A stretch of 64,000 bases of DNA from Hysterium pulicare CBS 123377 (Eukaryota; Ascomycota; Dothideomycetes; Hysteriales; Hysteriaceae): the NCBI GenBank assembly GCA_000467715.1, contig AJFK01000093.1:124001-188000 (forward strand), in the 5' to 3' direction. Shown here one piece after another: positions 21,927 through 33,048 of this stretch (the stretch's first letter is position 1; each line of letters starts with the position of its first letter). The notes under the pieces are model-generated. The model did not search any database. It saw only the letters and a program-made list of their open reading frames with translations, and was not told where the DNA came from. The translations under genes and the position numbers were made by a program.

Positions 21927-22391
21927 ATGGGTTCTGCTTGGACTGATCGCGAGAAGGTTTGCCGCTGCTTATCTTGATAATGAAGGGTTCCATGAATGGC
22001 TAATGGACGTCAGCTTGTTTACTTGATGGTCATGATGGATACCCTCATTTCAGGCCCAATCCGCTGGGGTAGTCTACCTGCGCCTCCAGGAAGAACTATC
22101 AAGGCGGCCATGCATATGTATACGAATACCAGAAAGGCTATCGAGGGAGACATTGAGAAGATGAAGGCGGGGATGCCGCTTGACAGCAGTGGCGACCTTG
22201 GAGACGCAGGCAGAAAGGTCAAGAGGGCTGGACGCAAGAGAAAGGCAGAGATGGCTGACGGCGATGAGGTTGAGGGTACTCCGAAAAAGAAGAGCGTGAA
22301 GAAAGAGATAGAGGACGATGAGGCTGGAGAGGGAGGAGATATGATTAAAGCTGAGCCACAGGAGGACGATGGATATGACGAGGAAGTCTAG
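21927..22391 (+). CDS. small Myb/SANT-like nuclear protein
   Basis: Two exons (21927-21956, only ten codons, and 22014-22391) joined across a 57-nt intron give 135 residues. The start MGSAWTDREK continues as LVYLMVMMDTLISGPIRWGS and LPAPPGRTIKAAMHMY, an arrangement of W...W...GRT...A that resembles the fungal Myb/SANT-like fold of small proteins starting 'WTDxEK'. The second half is a Lys/Arg patch (KVKRAGRKRKAEM, a likely nuclear signal) and an acidic tail with KAEPQEDD. Predicted function is DNA or chromatin association, inferred only from the fold and composition. The tiny first exon supplies the conserved Trp, so a single-exon model starting later would lose half of the domain. Confidence 0.75.
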
Positions 22392-23149
22392 GGAATCCAA
22401 GAACCATCAACTCCAGTTATGCCCTTACATGGAGGGCTTCGGTATGTTTGGGATGGACATGGTGGAGAATCAACTGGCATGGCGCGGGTACGGAACAGTC
22501 TTGGTTAGGGAGACTTGATATGGGGAGTTCGGGAACAGTCGATTCACTTTGATGACGATAGAGCAGGTCTAGCAGGTCTCGTCGGAATACTACATGCACT
22601 GCAATTCCAGATCCAAAATTTCCAAACGGGGGAGATATCTCAGGTTGGTGGTGATGTATTGATGGATGGGGTTTTGGCGTGCGAGATTGCTGAGATGATT
22701 GGTGACACATTGGCCCGAACTTGGCGCAGCGGTTTGACGTCGCTCCAAACCCTGATGCTGGTCGGTGCCTGTCTCTGGATGAAGGCAATGCATGAACGCT
22801 GTGTTTTGGTCTCCACTCCCACTCCCGTTGCTATTGTCCACCTGCAAGTCCTCGCTCCCTCCTTGCAGTCGTGGTAGTCGCTTGCCGCTGCCCTGTCGTA
22901 AATATCTGGATGCTCCTTGGTCGTGGTGGATTGGGATTGGCCGCCAGCAAACCTCCGCTCTGCCTGAGACTCACCACTCTCACTCATCAGCGACACCCCT
23001 TCGCCTTCTCTCCGGGACCAACAGCGCCTTTGTTCTCTCTTTCACCGCTTGATTCTCACCGACTATATACCACAGCAAACCGCATTCACCCATTCGCCGG
23101 GTCGCTCTTTCCTCCGCAACAATACCGCTCTATAAATTTCGCCGCCTCC
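22392..23149. other. intergenic / NMA111 promoter and leader
   Basis: 758 bp before the NMA111 start. The last ~180 bp are C/T-rich and remain open in the NMA111 frame back to 22871, but the codons lack family similarity and are more likely 5' leader. Confidence 0.45.
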
Positions 23150-26100
23150 ATGGAACAGAATGGCGACTCTCGAAACAAGCGCAAACAACCTCCGACCCCA
23201 TCCCACGATCGCCCAATGAAGCAGATGAAGCCTGAGACCGATCACCACCAGAGAAACGGGACATACTTGCCTGCAGCTCAAAGTGTAGACCTGGAGCCTG
23301 ATGTCCAAGAGCTGCCAACGGCCCTTGTCGCAGGACATCAAGATACGGCGGAGTGGCAGAAGACGATAGAAAAAGTCGTCAAGAATGTTGTATCAATACA
23401 TTTCTGCCAGACCTGCTCCTTCGACACAGACGCGGCTGTTTCCAGCGAGGCTACGGGCTTTGTCGTGGACGCCGAGAAAGGCTACATTCTGACTAATAGG
23501 GTGAGATACTCTGCACCAATTGCTAAATTAAAGCTAACGGAATAATAGCATGTTGTAGGCGCAGGTCCGTTCATTGGTTATTGTATTTTCGATAATCATG
23601 AAGAGGTGCGTAATCCTGACTCGCAGAAGTACATCAGAGGCTAATTTGGCTTCACCAGTGTGACGTTTACCCTGTCTACCGCGACCCTGTTCACGACTTT
23701 GGAATCCTTCGATTCGATCCAAAAGCTATCAAATACATGCCCGTGGACTCGTTAACACTCAGGCCCGACCTTGCCCGTACGTGCAACACATAAGATAAAA
23801 GGAAATATTGAGGCTAATATTCTATAGGTGTTGGTGTCGAAATCCGAGTGGTCGGAAACGATGCTGGGGAGAAACTCAGTATTCTCTCTGGGGTTATCAG
23901 CCGATTGGATCGAAATGCACCTGAGTATGGGGAAGGCTATAGCGACTTCAGTATGTTTGGATATGGTCGATCTTATTACAGGGCTAATGATTGATAGACA
24001 CCAACTACATCCAAGCCGCAGCAGCAGCAAGTGGAGGTAGCTCCGGAAGTCCTGTGGTCAATAAGGACGGCTTTGCTGTGGCGTTGCAGGCTGGTGGAAG
24101 GGCAGATGGAGCAGCAACAGACTACTTCCTTCCCCTAGACCGACCGTTGCGGGCATTGGAGTGTATCAGAAAGGGAGAGCATGTATCTCGGGGTACCATT
24201 CAGGTCCAGTGGATACTGAAACCCTTTGATGAATGTCGAAGACTAGGCCTGTCACCAGATTGGGAGCAGGCTATCAGGACAGCCTTCCCAAAAGAAACAG
24301 GAATGTTGGTTGCAGAAGTCGTTCTACCCAAAGGCCCCGCAGCTTCCAAGATTGAAGAAGGTGACGTGCTACTTCAAGTCAATGGCGAACCCGTAACCCA
24401 GTTCATTCGCCTAGATGCAATCCTAGATGACAGCGTTGGAGGGAGAGTATCCATGATGATACAGCGTGGCGGAGAAAATCTACATGTCGAATTGAATGTT
24501 GCTGATCTGCATGAGATTACGCCCGACCGCTTCGTAACAGTTGCGGGGGGTTCTTTCCATGACTTGTCATATCAACAGGCTCGATTATACGCCATTGGAA
24601 TCAAAGACGCTGGTGTCTTTGTCTGTGAAGCAGCTGGCTCCTTTAGACTCGGGGATGGTTGCGACTCCGGCTGGCTCATCCAAGAGATCGACAACAAACC
24701 AACAACTGATCTAGATACCTTTGTGGAGGTCATGAGGTCTATTCCAGGTGAGATAACCCACTGCTTTAATCCCGAGGCTCTGTTTTTCGTACATCATCGC
24801 ATTATTCCGAAGGACTTATCACTAACAACGATGATAGATCGATCTCGAGTAGTCGTCGTGTACAAGCATCTCCGTGACCTGCACACAGCAAACACAATTA
24901 TCATCACTATCGACCGCCATTGGCACTCCGAGATGAGGCTTGCTAAACGAAACGATCTTACCGGTCTTTGGGATTTCAGTAAGCTCGCTGATGCAGTCCC
25001 TCAAGTCGCCCCTATTCCTCGAAAAGCCAATTTTATCCGGATGGATAGCGCAAAACATCCTGAAGCTGTCGACATTGTTCGGAGCTTTGTTCGCGTATCT
25101 ACTTCCATGCCCGTCAAGCTTGACGGTTTCCCCAAAGCGAAGAAAGTCGGCTATGGCTTAGTCGTCGATGCCGAACAAGGTCTCGTTATTGTATCTCGGG
25201 CACTTGTTCCACATGACCTTTGTGACATCATGCTCACAATTGCCGATTCCATCATTGTTGATGCAAAAGTTGTATTCATGCATCCCCTCCAAAACTATGC
25301 TATAATTAAGTACGATACCTCTCTTGTAGATGCTCCTGTCAAGACCCCGAAGTTCTCGACAGATTTCATCAAGCAAGGAGCAGAAACCATCTTCTTTGGT
25401 TTCAACCAAAATCTTCGGCCGGTGGTTGCAAAGACGACCGTTACCGACATCACTACTGTAGCCATACCAGCTAGTGCTGCTACTCCACGATATCGAGCTA
25501 CAAATCTTGACGCTATCACGGTCGATACCGGTCTTGCTTCCCAATGTGGCAGTGGAGTGTTGATTGCGGAGGATGGAACAGTACACGCGCTGTGGCTTAC
25601 ATACTTGGGCGAGCGTACAGCACACAGTGGGAAAGACATGGAGTATCACCTGGGTCTTGCAACTCCAATGGTCCTACCAGTGTTGAAAGAGATTCAAAAA
25701 GGAAATACGCCTAAGCTGAAGATCCTTAATATCGAAAGCCATACGGTGCAAATGAGTCAGGCGCGCATTATGGGAGTCTCTGAAGAGTGGATTGAGAGGA
25801 CCGAAAAGGAAGATCCAGAACGCCACCAGCTTTTCATGGTCCGCAAAGTCGACTCCGGCCACGAGCACGGTCTACAAGAAGGCGATGTCATCCTGACATT
25901 GAACGACAAGCTCATCACACGTGTCTCTGACCTTGACATTATGTATAACAATGACTTCCTCGACGCCGTCGTTATTCGAAAGCGACAAGACATCCGCCTC
26001 AAGGTCCCTACTGTACCAACCGAAGATCTCGAAACCGATCGCGTCGTCAGCTTCTGCGGCGCGACCCTTCACCGACCCCATCACGCTGTGCGCCAGCAGA

Positions 26101-26507
26101 TCAGTAAGATCCACTCGGACGTCTACGTCGCTTCTCGTGCACGTGGATCTCCGGCTTATATGTACGGTCTCGCGCCCACGAACTTCCTCACGCACGTTAA
26201 CGGCGTTCCTACACCGGACCTTGATTCCTTCTTGCGAGAAGTCAAGAAGATTGCTGATAACGAGTATTTCAGACTCAAGGTCGTGACTTTCGACAACGTG
26301 CCTTGGGTCGCGACAATGAAGAAAAATGAACACTATTTCCCTACAATGGAGTACGTCAAAGATGCGAGCAAACCGCTCGGGTGGAAGAAAATCATACATG
26401 AATGCGAGGAGGGAGGAGCGAGGGAAGAGATGGCGCCTGTGGAGGCGGAAGTGGGTGAGCGTGAGGGAAGCATGGAACCTGAGCAGGCTGCTGGTGCTAC
26501 GGCATAG
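23150..26507 (+). CDS. NMA111: nuclear HtrA-like serine protease Nma111
   Basis: HtrA-family serine protease of nucleus and cytosol; in yeast it acts as a pro-apoptotic protease and in protein quality control. Six exons (23150-23500, 23549-23605, 23659-23776, 23828-23950, 23998-24747, 24838-26507) give 1,022 residues, the usual length of ~1,000. The catalytic triad is visible: H118 in [11 protein letters not shown]149 in [10 protein letters not shown] and S232 in [15 protein letters not shown] domains follow (e.g. [20 protein letters not shown] and [19 protein letters not shown]), and the protein shows the duplicated, inactive second protease-PDZ half typical of Nma111. The N-terminus has a basic nuclear signal (NKRKQP). 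The fifth intron (24748-24837) is 90 nt, in phase and without stops. Start 23150 agrees with the family N-terminus. Confidence 0.95.
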
Positions 26508-26943
26508 AACCGCTTCATCAGGTATGCTGACGGCTGTTCAATATTAGGTTGGATCTAGGAGGTAATTGGACGGTTGTGTTTTGTACCACCATCGCATAAA
26601 AGGTGCTCTTCACTGAGATTGGTTTGGGCTTGCATTCTTGGCGGGCATAATGGCATTGTACACATAGAGGTCGAAATGAAGACCATGATAGATTTGGTAA
26701 AATTGGTTTCGGGGTTCAGCCGTCTAGTACGGTCTGCGAATATCTAATAGAGTTTTGGGTTTCTCCCCACTTTATCGCTCCCAGCCAAAATTTATTCTAC
26801 TTTCCGCATAACCTCAAGGATGGCAACTGCTTCAACGCCTTGTATCGAGTCTAAATCGGTTTTGTACGCTGGTAGGGAAGAAGGTGGTCAGCGCAGACCT
26901 ATCCCCCAAACAACGGATTATGACACCCGTGTTCTCGAATGCT
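26508..26943. other. intergenic between NMA111 and the SDR gene (convergent 3' ends)
   Basis: 436 bp between two converging genes. Nothing beyond 3' flank sequence is seen. Confidence 0.5.
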
Positions 26944-27862
26944 TTATAGCGAAGAGCCACCATCTATACACAAGTTCTGACCGGTAGCCGAATAACTCAG
27001 TGCCAACGTCCGTACTTGGTTAGCAACATCCTATACACATGGTCAGCAAGCATTCCCAATCCCATCACAGCAACTCAATCAAACTCACCTCAACAGTCGC
27101 CAACCTCTTCAACTTAGTATTATTCTTCGCCGCCTCCCTCTTACTCTCCGGAAACTTCATCCCCCACTCCGTAAGCATAAGCCCGGGACTCACGCTGTTG
27201 ACCCTAACCCTCGGCGCACAAATAACCGCCAGGCTCTTCGCAAGATGAATCTGCGCCGCCTTGGTAACAGCGTACGGCAAGCTACTCCCACTCGGCTTCA
27301 CGCCCGCCACGCTCGCCGTCGAGATGAAGGTCCCCTCCGTCTCATCCAGATGCTTCCGCGCCGCGTACGCGAGCCACAGATGCGTCTTGACGTTCATGAC
27401 GAAGCATTTGTCCCAGTCTTCTTCTGCGACGCCTTCGTCTAGGTTGGTGAAGGTGGTCATGCGCGTCCAGCCTGCGTTCGAGATGACGACGTCCAGCCGG
27501 CCCATCGTTTTTATGGTTTCGGAGACGAGGTTCTGGACGGAGGATTTGTCTGAGACGTCGGCTTTGATGGCGTGGAAGCGCGGGGTTGTTGGTTTCGGGT
27601 GCGTCGAGGGCACTTGGGAGAGTTCTTGGATGAGCGATTCGGCGCGGGAGGCATTGGAAGAGTAGTTTATGACCTTGGAAGGGGTCAGTTATTGGGGGCA
27701 GATGTAGTCTTTGGCTAGATTGAAGACTCAATGCCTGGGCTTTGGGGATCAGGGAGGTGTTGGGGAACATACGATTCTAAAGTCTGGAGCAAAGACGCGG
27801 GCAATTTGAGCGCCCAGGCCTGCTGAACCGGCGGTGATGAGAGCGACTTTTTGGACGGACAT
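26944..27862 (-). CDS. short-chain dehydrogenase/reductase (classical SDR)
   Basis: NAD(P)H-dependent oxidoreductase. Three exons (27862-27773, 27673-27089, 27030-26944) give 253 residues, the normal length for a classical SDR. The cofactor motif is ITAGSAGLG (residues 9-17), a variant of TGxxxGxG in which the first Gly is Ala while the remaining glycines are kept. Other motifs: KADVSD for adenine binding, VISNAG (NNAG variant), N124, catalytic S151, and the Y164/K168 pair in PYAVTKAA, then RVNSVSPGLMLTEWG. The last exon gives ALSYSATGQNLCIDGGSSL, the typical SDR ending, confirming the 3' splice. The substrate is unknown. The family shape fits reductases of the FabG/3-ketoacyl type. Confidence 0.9.
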
Positions 27863-28485
27863 GATTCTGAAAGGTAGTAGTGTAATGCTATAATGACAAA
27901 AGGTGAAAATAGGAAAAGCAGTATTCAAGTAGTTTTGCTGTGATCCGTGACGGGAGTAGCATCTGATGGTTGCGGGGCGGAGATTCCGCAGTGTGGGGAA
28001 CAGTGGGCGGAAATGTTCCGTGATATAGAAGCTAGGGACTCGGAGTACAGATACATGAAGTTGGAATGGGGACAAATCACCCTCAGAATTCCGAATCTGC
28101 CCTTGTTTATTACTTACTCATTCATTATAGCTTAATTTACAGTTACATAGTGTAGTCTATATATTGAGTCGTGTAGCTTTCAAGAAATCCAGAACAGTTT
28201 GTTTGATACATCTCCTTAATTTTTAAAAACCACCGTCAATATGTCAGCCATCATCTCATTCATGTCTTAGCTTCTCCTAATATCAATGGATATGCAAGGT
28301 GACGCCACATGTCGCCGCCACGATTCGCACAGCCCAGGTTCACGAGGCTGAAGAAAACTCCACCTCAGTAGGCAACGGTGGTCGACATGGAACCATCATC
28401 TGCAGTCGCTACCTTTCCGTACTGTCGATAAGACCTTCGGGTATCTAAAGTTCCCTAACTTCATCAGAGCCTAGCCGACGCTGAG
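27863..28485. other. intergenic between the SDR gene and the HET relic
   Basis: 623 bp, divergent promoter region of the SDR gene. An AT-rich stretch lies at 28090-28230. No genes or repeats are recognised. Confidence 0.45.
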
Positions 28486-29728
28486 ATGGCATCTGTCAAT
28501 TTCCTACCTTCCCGTGCCATTCCAAATGACTGCCAGCAGTATAAGTCACTTAACCCGACCTCAAAGCAGATCCGGCTGCTTCTCATGGAACCTGGTGAAG
28601 ATGGTTCTGGCTTGTCCTGTTTGCTCGGGTACGCCTCACTCGATGTCGACGACGAGGACCGAATACAATATGAAGCGCTGTCTTATGCTTGGGGAAGTCT
28701 GGACGAGACCGACATAATCCAGCTACGCTGTGTCAAAAGCAAAAGTCGTCTTTCATCGAGTCCTGGATGCATTGAGAAGGCGAGTCACCGAACCAGGAGT
28801 CTCGCATCACCAAGAATCTGGGAATAGCGTTGCGAGCGTTTAGATATCCAGACAAGCCTCGCGTGCTCTGGGTCGATGCGGTGTGCTCATAAGCCGATTG
28901 ACCTTTGTTTTCTGGGGGGTTTCGTTCTGCGCTAGAAACCATTGCCACCCTTATCGAAACTTCTTCTCCACGTGTTCTGGCTGTCCAGGGAGTTAGCGTT
29001 ACCACCATAACAAACATCTTCCCTTGTGATTTTCTTTTCGACGCGCAGAAACTGGCTTTACTCGTAGAAGTCGAAGGCAATAAAACGGAGCCTCTGGCTT
29101 ATTTTTCCGCATTGTTTCGCCAAACGTTGCAGGAGGAATGGAGCCCTGGTATCTTGCAAAAATTTGTCTCCATGTTTAGTTTGACTGCAGAAGCAAGTGC
29201 CACACATCGTGACAACGCGCGTGACTTGTTTTCTGTTATCTCCCAGGAGGCTGAGCGCCTAGAACGCCAGGAATTGACAACATATCTGCTAAAAGTGACG
29301 CCAAGGGCAGATGCTTCAACTTCGACGGCTCAAAAGATGTTGTATTCCATGGCTCCCCAGAATCCTCGAAAGGTTATATCCGCGGTGTTAGGGAACATTG
29401 CCGTTACTGCCGCGTCTTTTGGGACGAAACCGAGCTTCCTGGCTTACGTCCACGTTTAGCTCAACCGGGTGATATTGTGGCAGTTCTTCACGGCGGGAGA
29501 CATCCATACCTTTTGCGGCCAAAAGAAATTCGCTCCAGCGCCCCGCCACATGATCAAGTATCGGCGGCGATCCAGTATGAGTTCGTTGGAAAGTGTTCTT
29601 TCTGGGGCGAAAAGTGGATGCACGGAGACGCGATTGAGTATCAGAAAGACTGGGGCATTCCTACCGAGACGTTCCGAGTTATGTTGATCAGACTAGAATG
29701 GGCCATGATTAAGATTGTGTTATTTTAG
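28486..29728 (+). pseudogene. broken HET-domain (heterokaryon incompatibility) gene
   Basis: Remnant of a fungal HET-domain gene, a family that mediates non-self recognition and cell death at hyphal fusion. The N-terminal segment (28486-28740) has the conserved IRLLLMEPG and IQYEALSYAWG blocks. A second block (~28795-28875) reads NLGIALRAFR ... LWVDAVC, the centre of the HET domain. A middle segment (28905-29459) and a C-terminal segment (~29460-29728) follow; the latter has PGDIVAVLHGGRHPYLLRP and YEFVGKC, typical of HET protein tails. The segments lie in different frames with several breaks (about four), and the middle appears shorter than in whole members. Moderate decay suggests loss on a time-scale of species divergence rather than very ancient. 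Introns cannot explain all the breaks. Confidence 0.75.
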
Positions 29729-30323
29729 AACTCAGCTTTGCTCGAGTTTGTGAAGGTCCAATAGACATTAAGAGAGTGTGTGACCGTATTTAATTATGGG
29801 CCATGCGGAGTCTGTAGCTGGTATGCAACACGAGGACGATGGGCGTTAGTAATCCCCGTACTGCCCACCATTCGTCGCCCTACAAGCCCGATCTTTTCCC
29901 GCCATACATCCCATTTCACTTTCGGGGTCGGTTCGAGGGGTTGAATTTTGAAGTTATTTACCGAGTCCAATCCATCTTTGCGCATTAGTAGGAAAGAGCT
30001 TGGTATCCGCATGCAGAACTCTTTGGCAACCCGGCATTCTGACACCTTTGCGGCATTAGGGACTAGAGAATTTGTTCTTTGATATGTGAGGATTAGTATC
30101 TTAAAATCTGCCGAGCTGCGGAGCTTGAGTCTACGTTCATACGCGATTTGTAGAAGATTCATATAGAGATGGAGATGGAGTGAAAGGCTCATTCTGCCGC
30201 AATTGATGATTGTAATGACACCAAAGCCTTTTGTTTCCATATACTTATCGTGAAATAACTGTAATAACCAAAGCGCTCCCAAATACCGAACTCCACTTGA
30301 TGCATTGCCAGTCGTAAATATCA
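29729..30323. other. intergenic between the HET relic and APS2
   Basis: 595 bp. The minus strand is open for 176 codons (30324-29794), starting inside the APS2 stop codon (TAATG overlap), but the translation shows no family features and is treated as chance. Confidence 0.45.
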
Positions 30324-31112
30324 TTATTCGAGTTTATCGAGATGTACAAGCCTTGTAAGTACAACTTGCTTGTTCGTTTCTTCGATCTCCCCAGCCAAGA
30401 AGACTTCATCAAGGATAGCATAGACCTGTAGATCACATTAGTTAAACCGCTGTTTTCGTTGCCAGGCTTCTTCCATCAGTCCCTCTTCCACCCCCAAATC
30501 TTCCTTCTCGTCCCAGAATCCAGGAAATCACGCACCTTATAAAAGTTAAACACCAAATCCAGCTCACACACATTCCCAAAAAACGCATCTAGCACCTCCA
30601 CAAAGAAATGTATAGCCTCCAGATACGCCAGCTCATTATCGTTGGTATCGACGCAGGCACAGAAGAACAGCCCCGCATACCGCCGGTAGACGATCTTGGA
30701 TGTATTCCGGAACTCGACGAAGTTGGATTGATGCTTTTGATCGCGGGGGGCTATGAGGCGGTGCACCTAGGTAGGCTGCAATTAGTTTACGTCTGGGTGA
30801 ATGTGCCTGCGATATTCTATCCGGATAGGCAATGCGAAGGACTAGAATTGGAGTCTTTGGAGTAGATTCGAAGGGTTTCGTACCTCGCCCTTGAGTTTTA
30901 CTTTGTCCTCATCCTGCCGTATACAGTCAGTCGTACAATCTCTTCATGCGGAGGTGGATAGGACTCACACTATATGGAGCATACCACTTCGCGAGTCGTG
31001 TCTTTCCCCTATGATTTAATGAGTCAGACTAGCTGTAACACGAAAGCAATGCCTGAAGACAAATACGGAATACATACTGCCGATTCTGGATCAATATAAA
31101 AGACAGAACCAT
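30324..31112 (-). CDS. APS2: AP-2 clathrin adaptor complex, sigma subunit
   Basis: Small (sigma) subunit of the AP-2 adaptor that links cargo and clathrin at the plasma membrane during endocytosis. Five short exons (31112-31078, 31008-30969, 30913-30884, 30766-30536, 30425-30324) join in one frame to 145 residues. The chain reads [20 protein letters not shown], then [35 protein letters not shown], later [20 protein letters not shown] and [20 protein letters not shown], ending [11 protein letters not shown]. This is the near-invariant AP-2 sigma sequence; sigma-1 of AP-1 differs in these blocks. The length of 145 residues is close to the usual sigma-2 length of 142. The longudin-like fold spans the whole protein. 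The gene is easy to mis-annotate because only exon 4 is long enough to stand out. Confidence 0.97.
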
Positions 31113-31538
31113 CTTTGTCGTTCGTTAATCGAGGTACGTAGTGGATTCGAGCATTGACTTGACGTCGGCTTTTCTTCGGGATATCCTTGTCCAGATGAAG
31201 GCACGGGCCCTGCATGACATTCTCCCGCTGCGACTTCATCCAGCCATTAGAGTTGTCAGTTATTATTACATATCACAGCTATCCATCTCGCGTCATGAAC
31301 AGTTCAGCATTCTTGAATGTTACGGAGGGCAAAAACTCCCAATCAGCAGCGATTGGTGCGAATATGATCAGGCATGATTTGGCGCAGTCTACTTGGAAAT
31401 TCTCTAAAGCTATCTATTGGTTTTGCTTTGCTCTAGCAATCCAATAACGGACCAAACGTTCAGCTCAGTACGACTACATTATTAACCTCAAAGGTGACTC
31501 TCCTCCCAAGGTTGTCAAAATGCACTCATTGACATATG
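31113..31538. other. APS2 promoter / 3' flank of rhodopsin-domain gene
   Basis: 426 bp between two minus-strand genes. No open frame of note is seen. Confidence 0.5.
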
Positions 31539-33048
31539 TCAGTCGATCTCCCCATGGTGGTCCCGCCGATACTGATCAAAGATGTCTCTGCTATCCTTTG
31601 GTGGCGGTGGAGGACCATACTTGCCCGCCAGATACCTATCATAGACCTCAAGGTCCTTAGGTGAATTCATAGGTCGCGGCGTTTCGTAGGCTTCCGATTC
31701 CCACTCAGGTATCTCCACCACTTGAGGATCCGAAATCATGAGCTGCCTTTGGCTCTGAGCCCGTCTAACGGACGGCAGAGAGCGTTCTATCTGTCCGGAA
31801 AGTGAACTGCTGAGTCTTCAAATCACCGAATCGTGCTTTGGTGTCGCATCTGGGTAAGTGGTATCGACGGGGGTCTGGGAATGACTTGAAACGTAACTTT
31901 GGAGTGATGAAGCGCAGGCGCAGATGATGACAAGCTGGCATTCGAGTTGAGACCAGACGAAGACTTCAAAACCAATCCCTTTTATCTAGTTAGATTCATG
32001 ATCTACTTAGAGTGAGGCAATTGGACGAGAAATGCGCAATTACTTACAAGTGGGATCGCCATCGGCATTAATTGCCAGTTGAGTGAGCCAAACAGATCTT
32101 GCAATTCCAGCTCCAACAACTCTGAATGGTGCTTAGCAAGATGGAGACGTCCCTTTCATACCAGAACTTACACAAAGCTAAACGCAAAGACTGTATATAA
32201 GCTGATTATTTGCTTGGTGCGCATCTGAACATTACGAAAGTACAATGCAGGGACGATGATAGTGTAGACATCAGAAAAAGTGTCAAAGGCCCCTGCTAAA
32301 GGATACGAAAGACGTTGTTGATAGCAATGGTGTTTCTGATGATTGGTGAGATTGAGTGATTTCCAATAAGCGTCCGTTGGATGATAAATAAGGACCAGGA
32401 GAAGGAGGAACCCAATCAGGTAGGCGACCGTGAATACTATCAAGGAGGCAATCATCCAGATCCACGCCTTACTAAACAGCCTAATCCCTAAACGACGATA
32501 AAATAGGAGTACCGAGATCTTGGCTAGACAAGTGCTGAGGAGGAAAGCACCTTCGCTGAGCCATTGTATCTAGCTTCATCTGTAAATAGAAAGAGATATA
32601 TTAGTACATAAGGGGCCGTACCAGCGCTGATCCCGGGAAGATAGTGTGAGGATTATCCCACGTGTGACGACCAAAACCGTAGTTAGTTGTCCCTATGCAG
32701 ATAGTCAGTAAAATCTGAGCCTTCATGCTTGCTTAAGTGTGGGTCTGACCTTGCAAGCAAATCGCTGTGAACAGTGTCGCAAATATCTAGTCATTCGGAA
32801 TCAGCGTGTTGCTCTAGCAAATGAATACTTCTTACCCAAGCGACGAAGATAAGACTATCATCAACTCCTAAGCTGCCACCATTTCGCCTGAATCGTGATC
32901 CAAGTCGAGCGAACAGAATGAGAGTTGCGAAGGCCTCAAGTGTGATTCCGTATGCTGCAAACCAGGTCCGTTTGATAGGGTTGATGTAATTAGGCGTGGG
33001 CCATTTTGATATCACTGCTGAGGAAAGGTTTGGGAAATCGCTACCCAT
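31539..33048 (-). CDS. fungal rhodopsin-domain integral membrane protein (PTH11/SAT4-like)
   Basis: Plasma-membrane multi-pass protein of the large fungal 'rhodopsin domain' group, related to the PTH11 class of GPCR-like receptors but without a CFEM domain. Seven exons (33048-32836, 32786-32750, 32692-32622, 32569-32172, 32121-32048, 31978-31893, 31790-31539) give 376 residues. Visible blocks: RTWFAAYGITLEAFATLILF, LGVDDSLIFVAW, TTNYGFGRHTWD, IQWLSEGAFLLSTCLAKISV, LFYRRLG, IASLIVFTVAYLIGFLLLLV, DTFSDVYTIIVPALYFRNVQ and WIGFEVFVWSQLECQLVIIC: seven hydrophobic spans. The cytoplasmic tail is acidic and Pro-rich (GKYGPPPPPKD). The last intron uses a weak donor (GTTTCA). If it is not spliced, the protein would end 24 residues past that donor (...HDSVI). 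The ligand is unknown. Confidence 0.82.

Noticed and set aside
22871-23149. N-terminal extension of NMA111
   Set aside because: Open in frame but C/T-rich leader-like sequence; the orthologue-like start is at 23150.
29794-30324. 176-codon frame starting in the APS2 stop codon
   Set aside because: Overlap TAATG is probably coincidence; no family features, and it is 3' flank of APS2.
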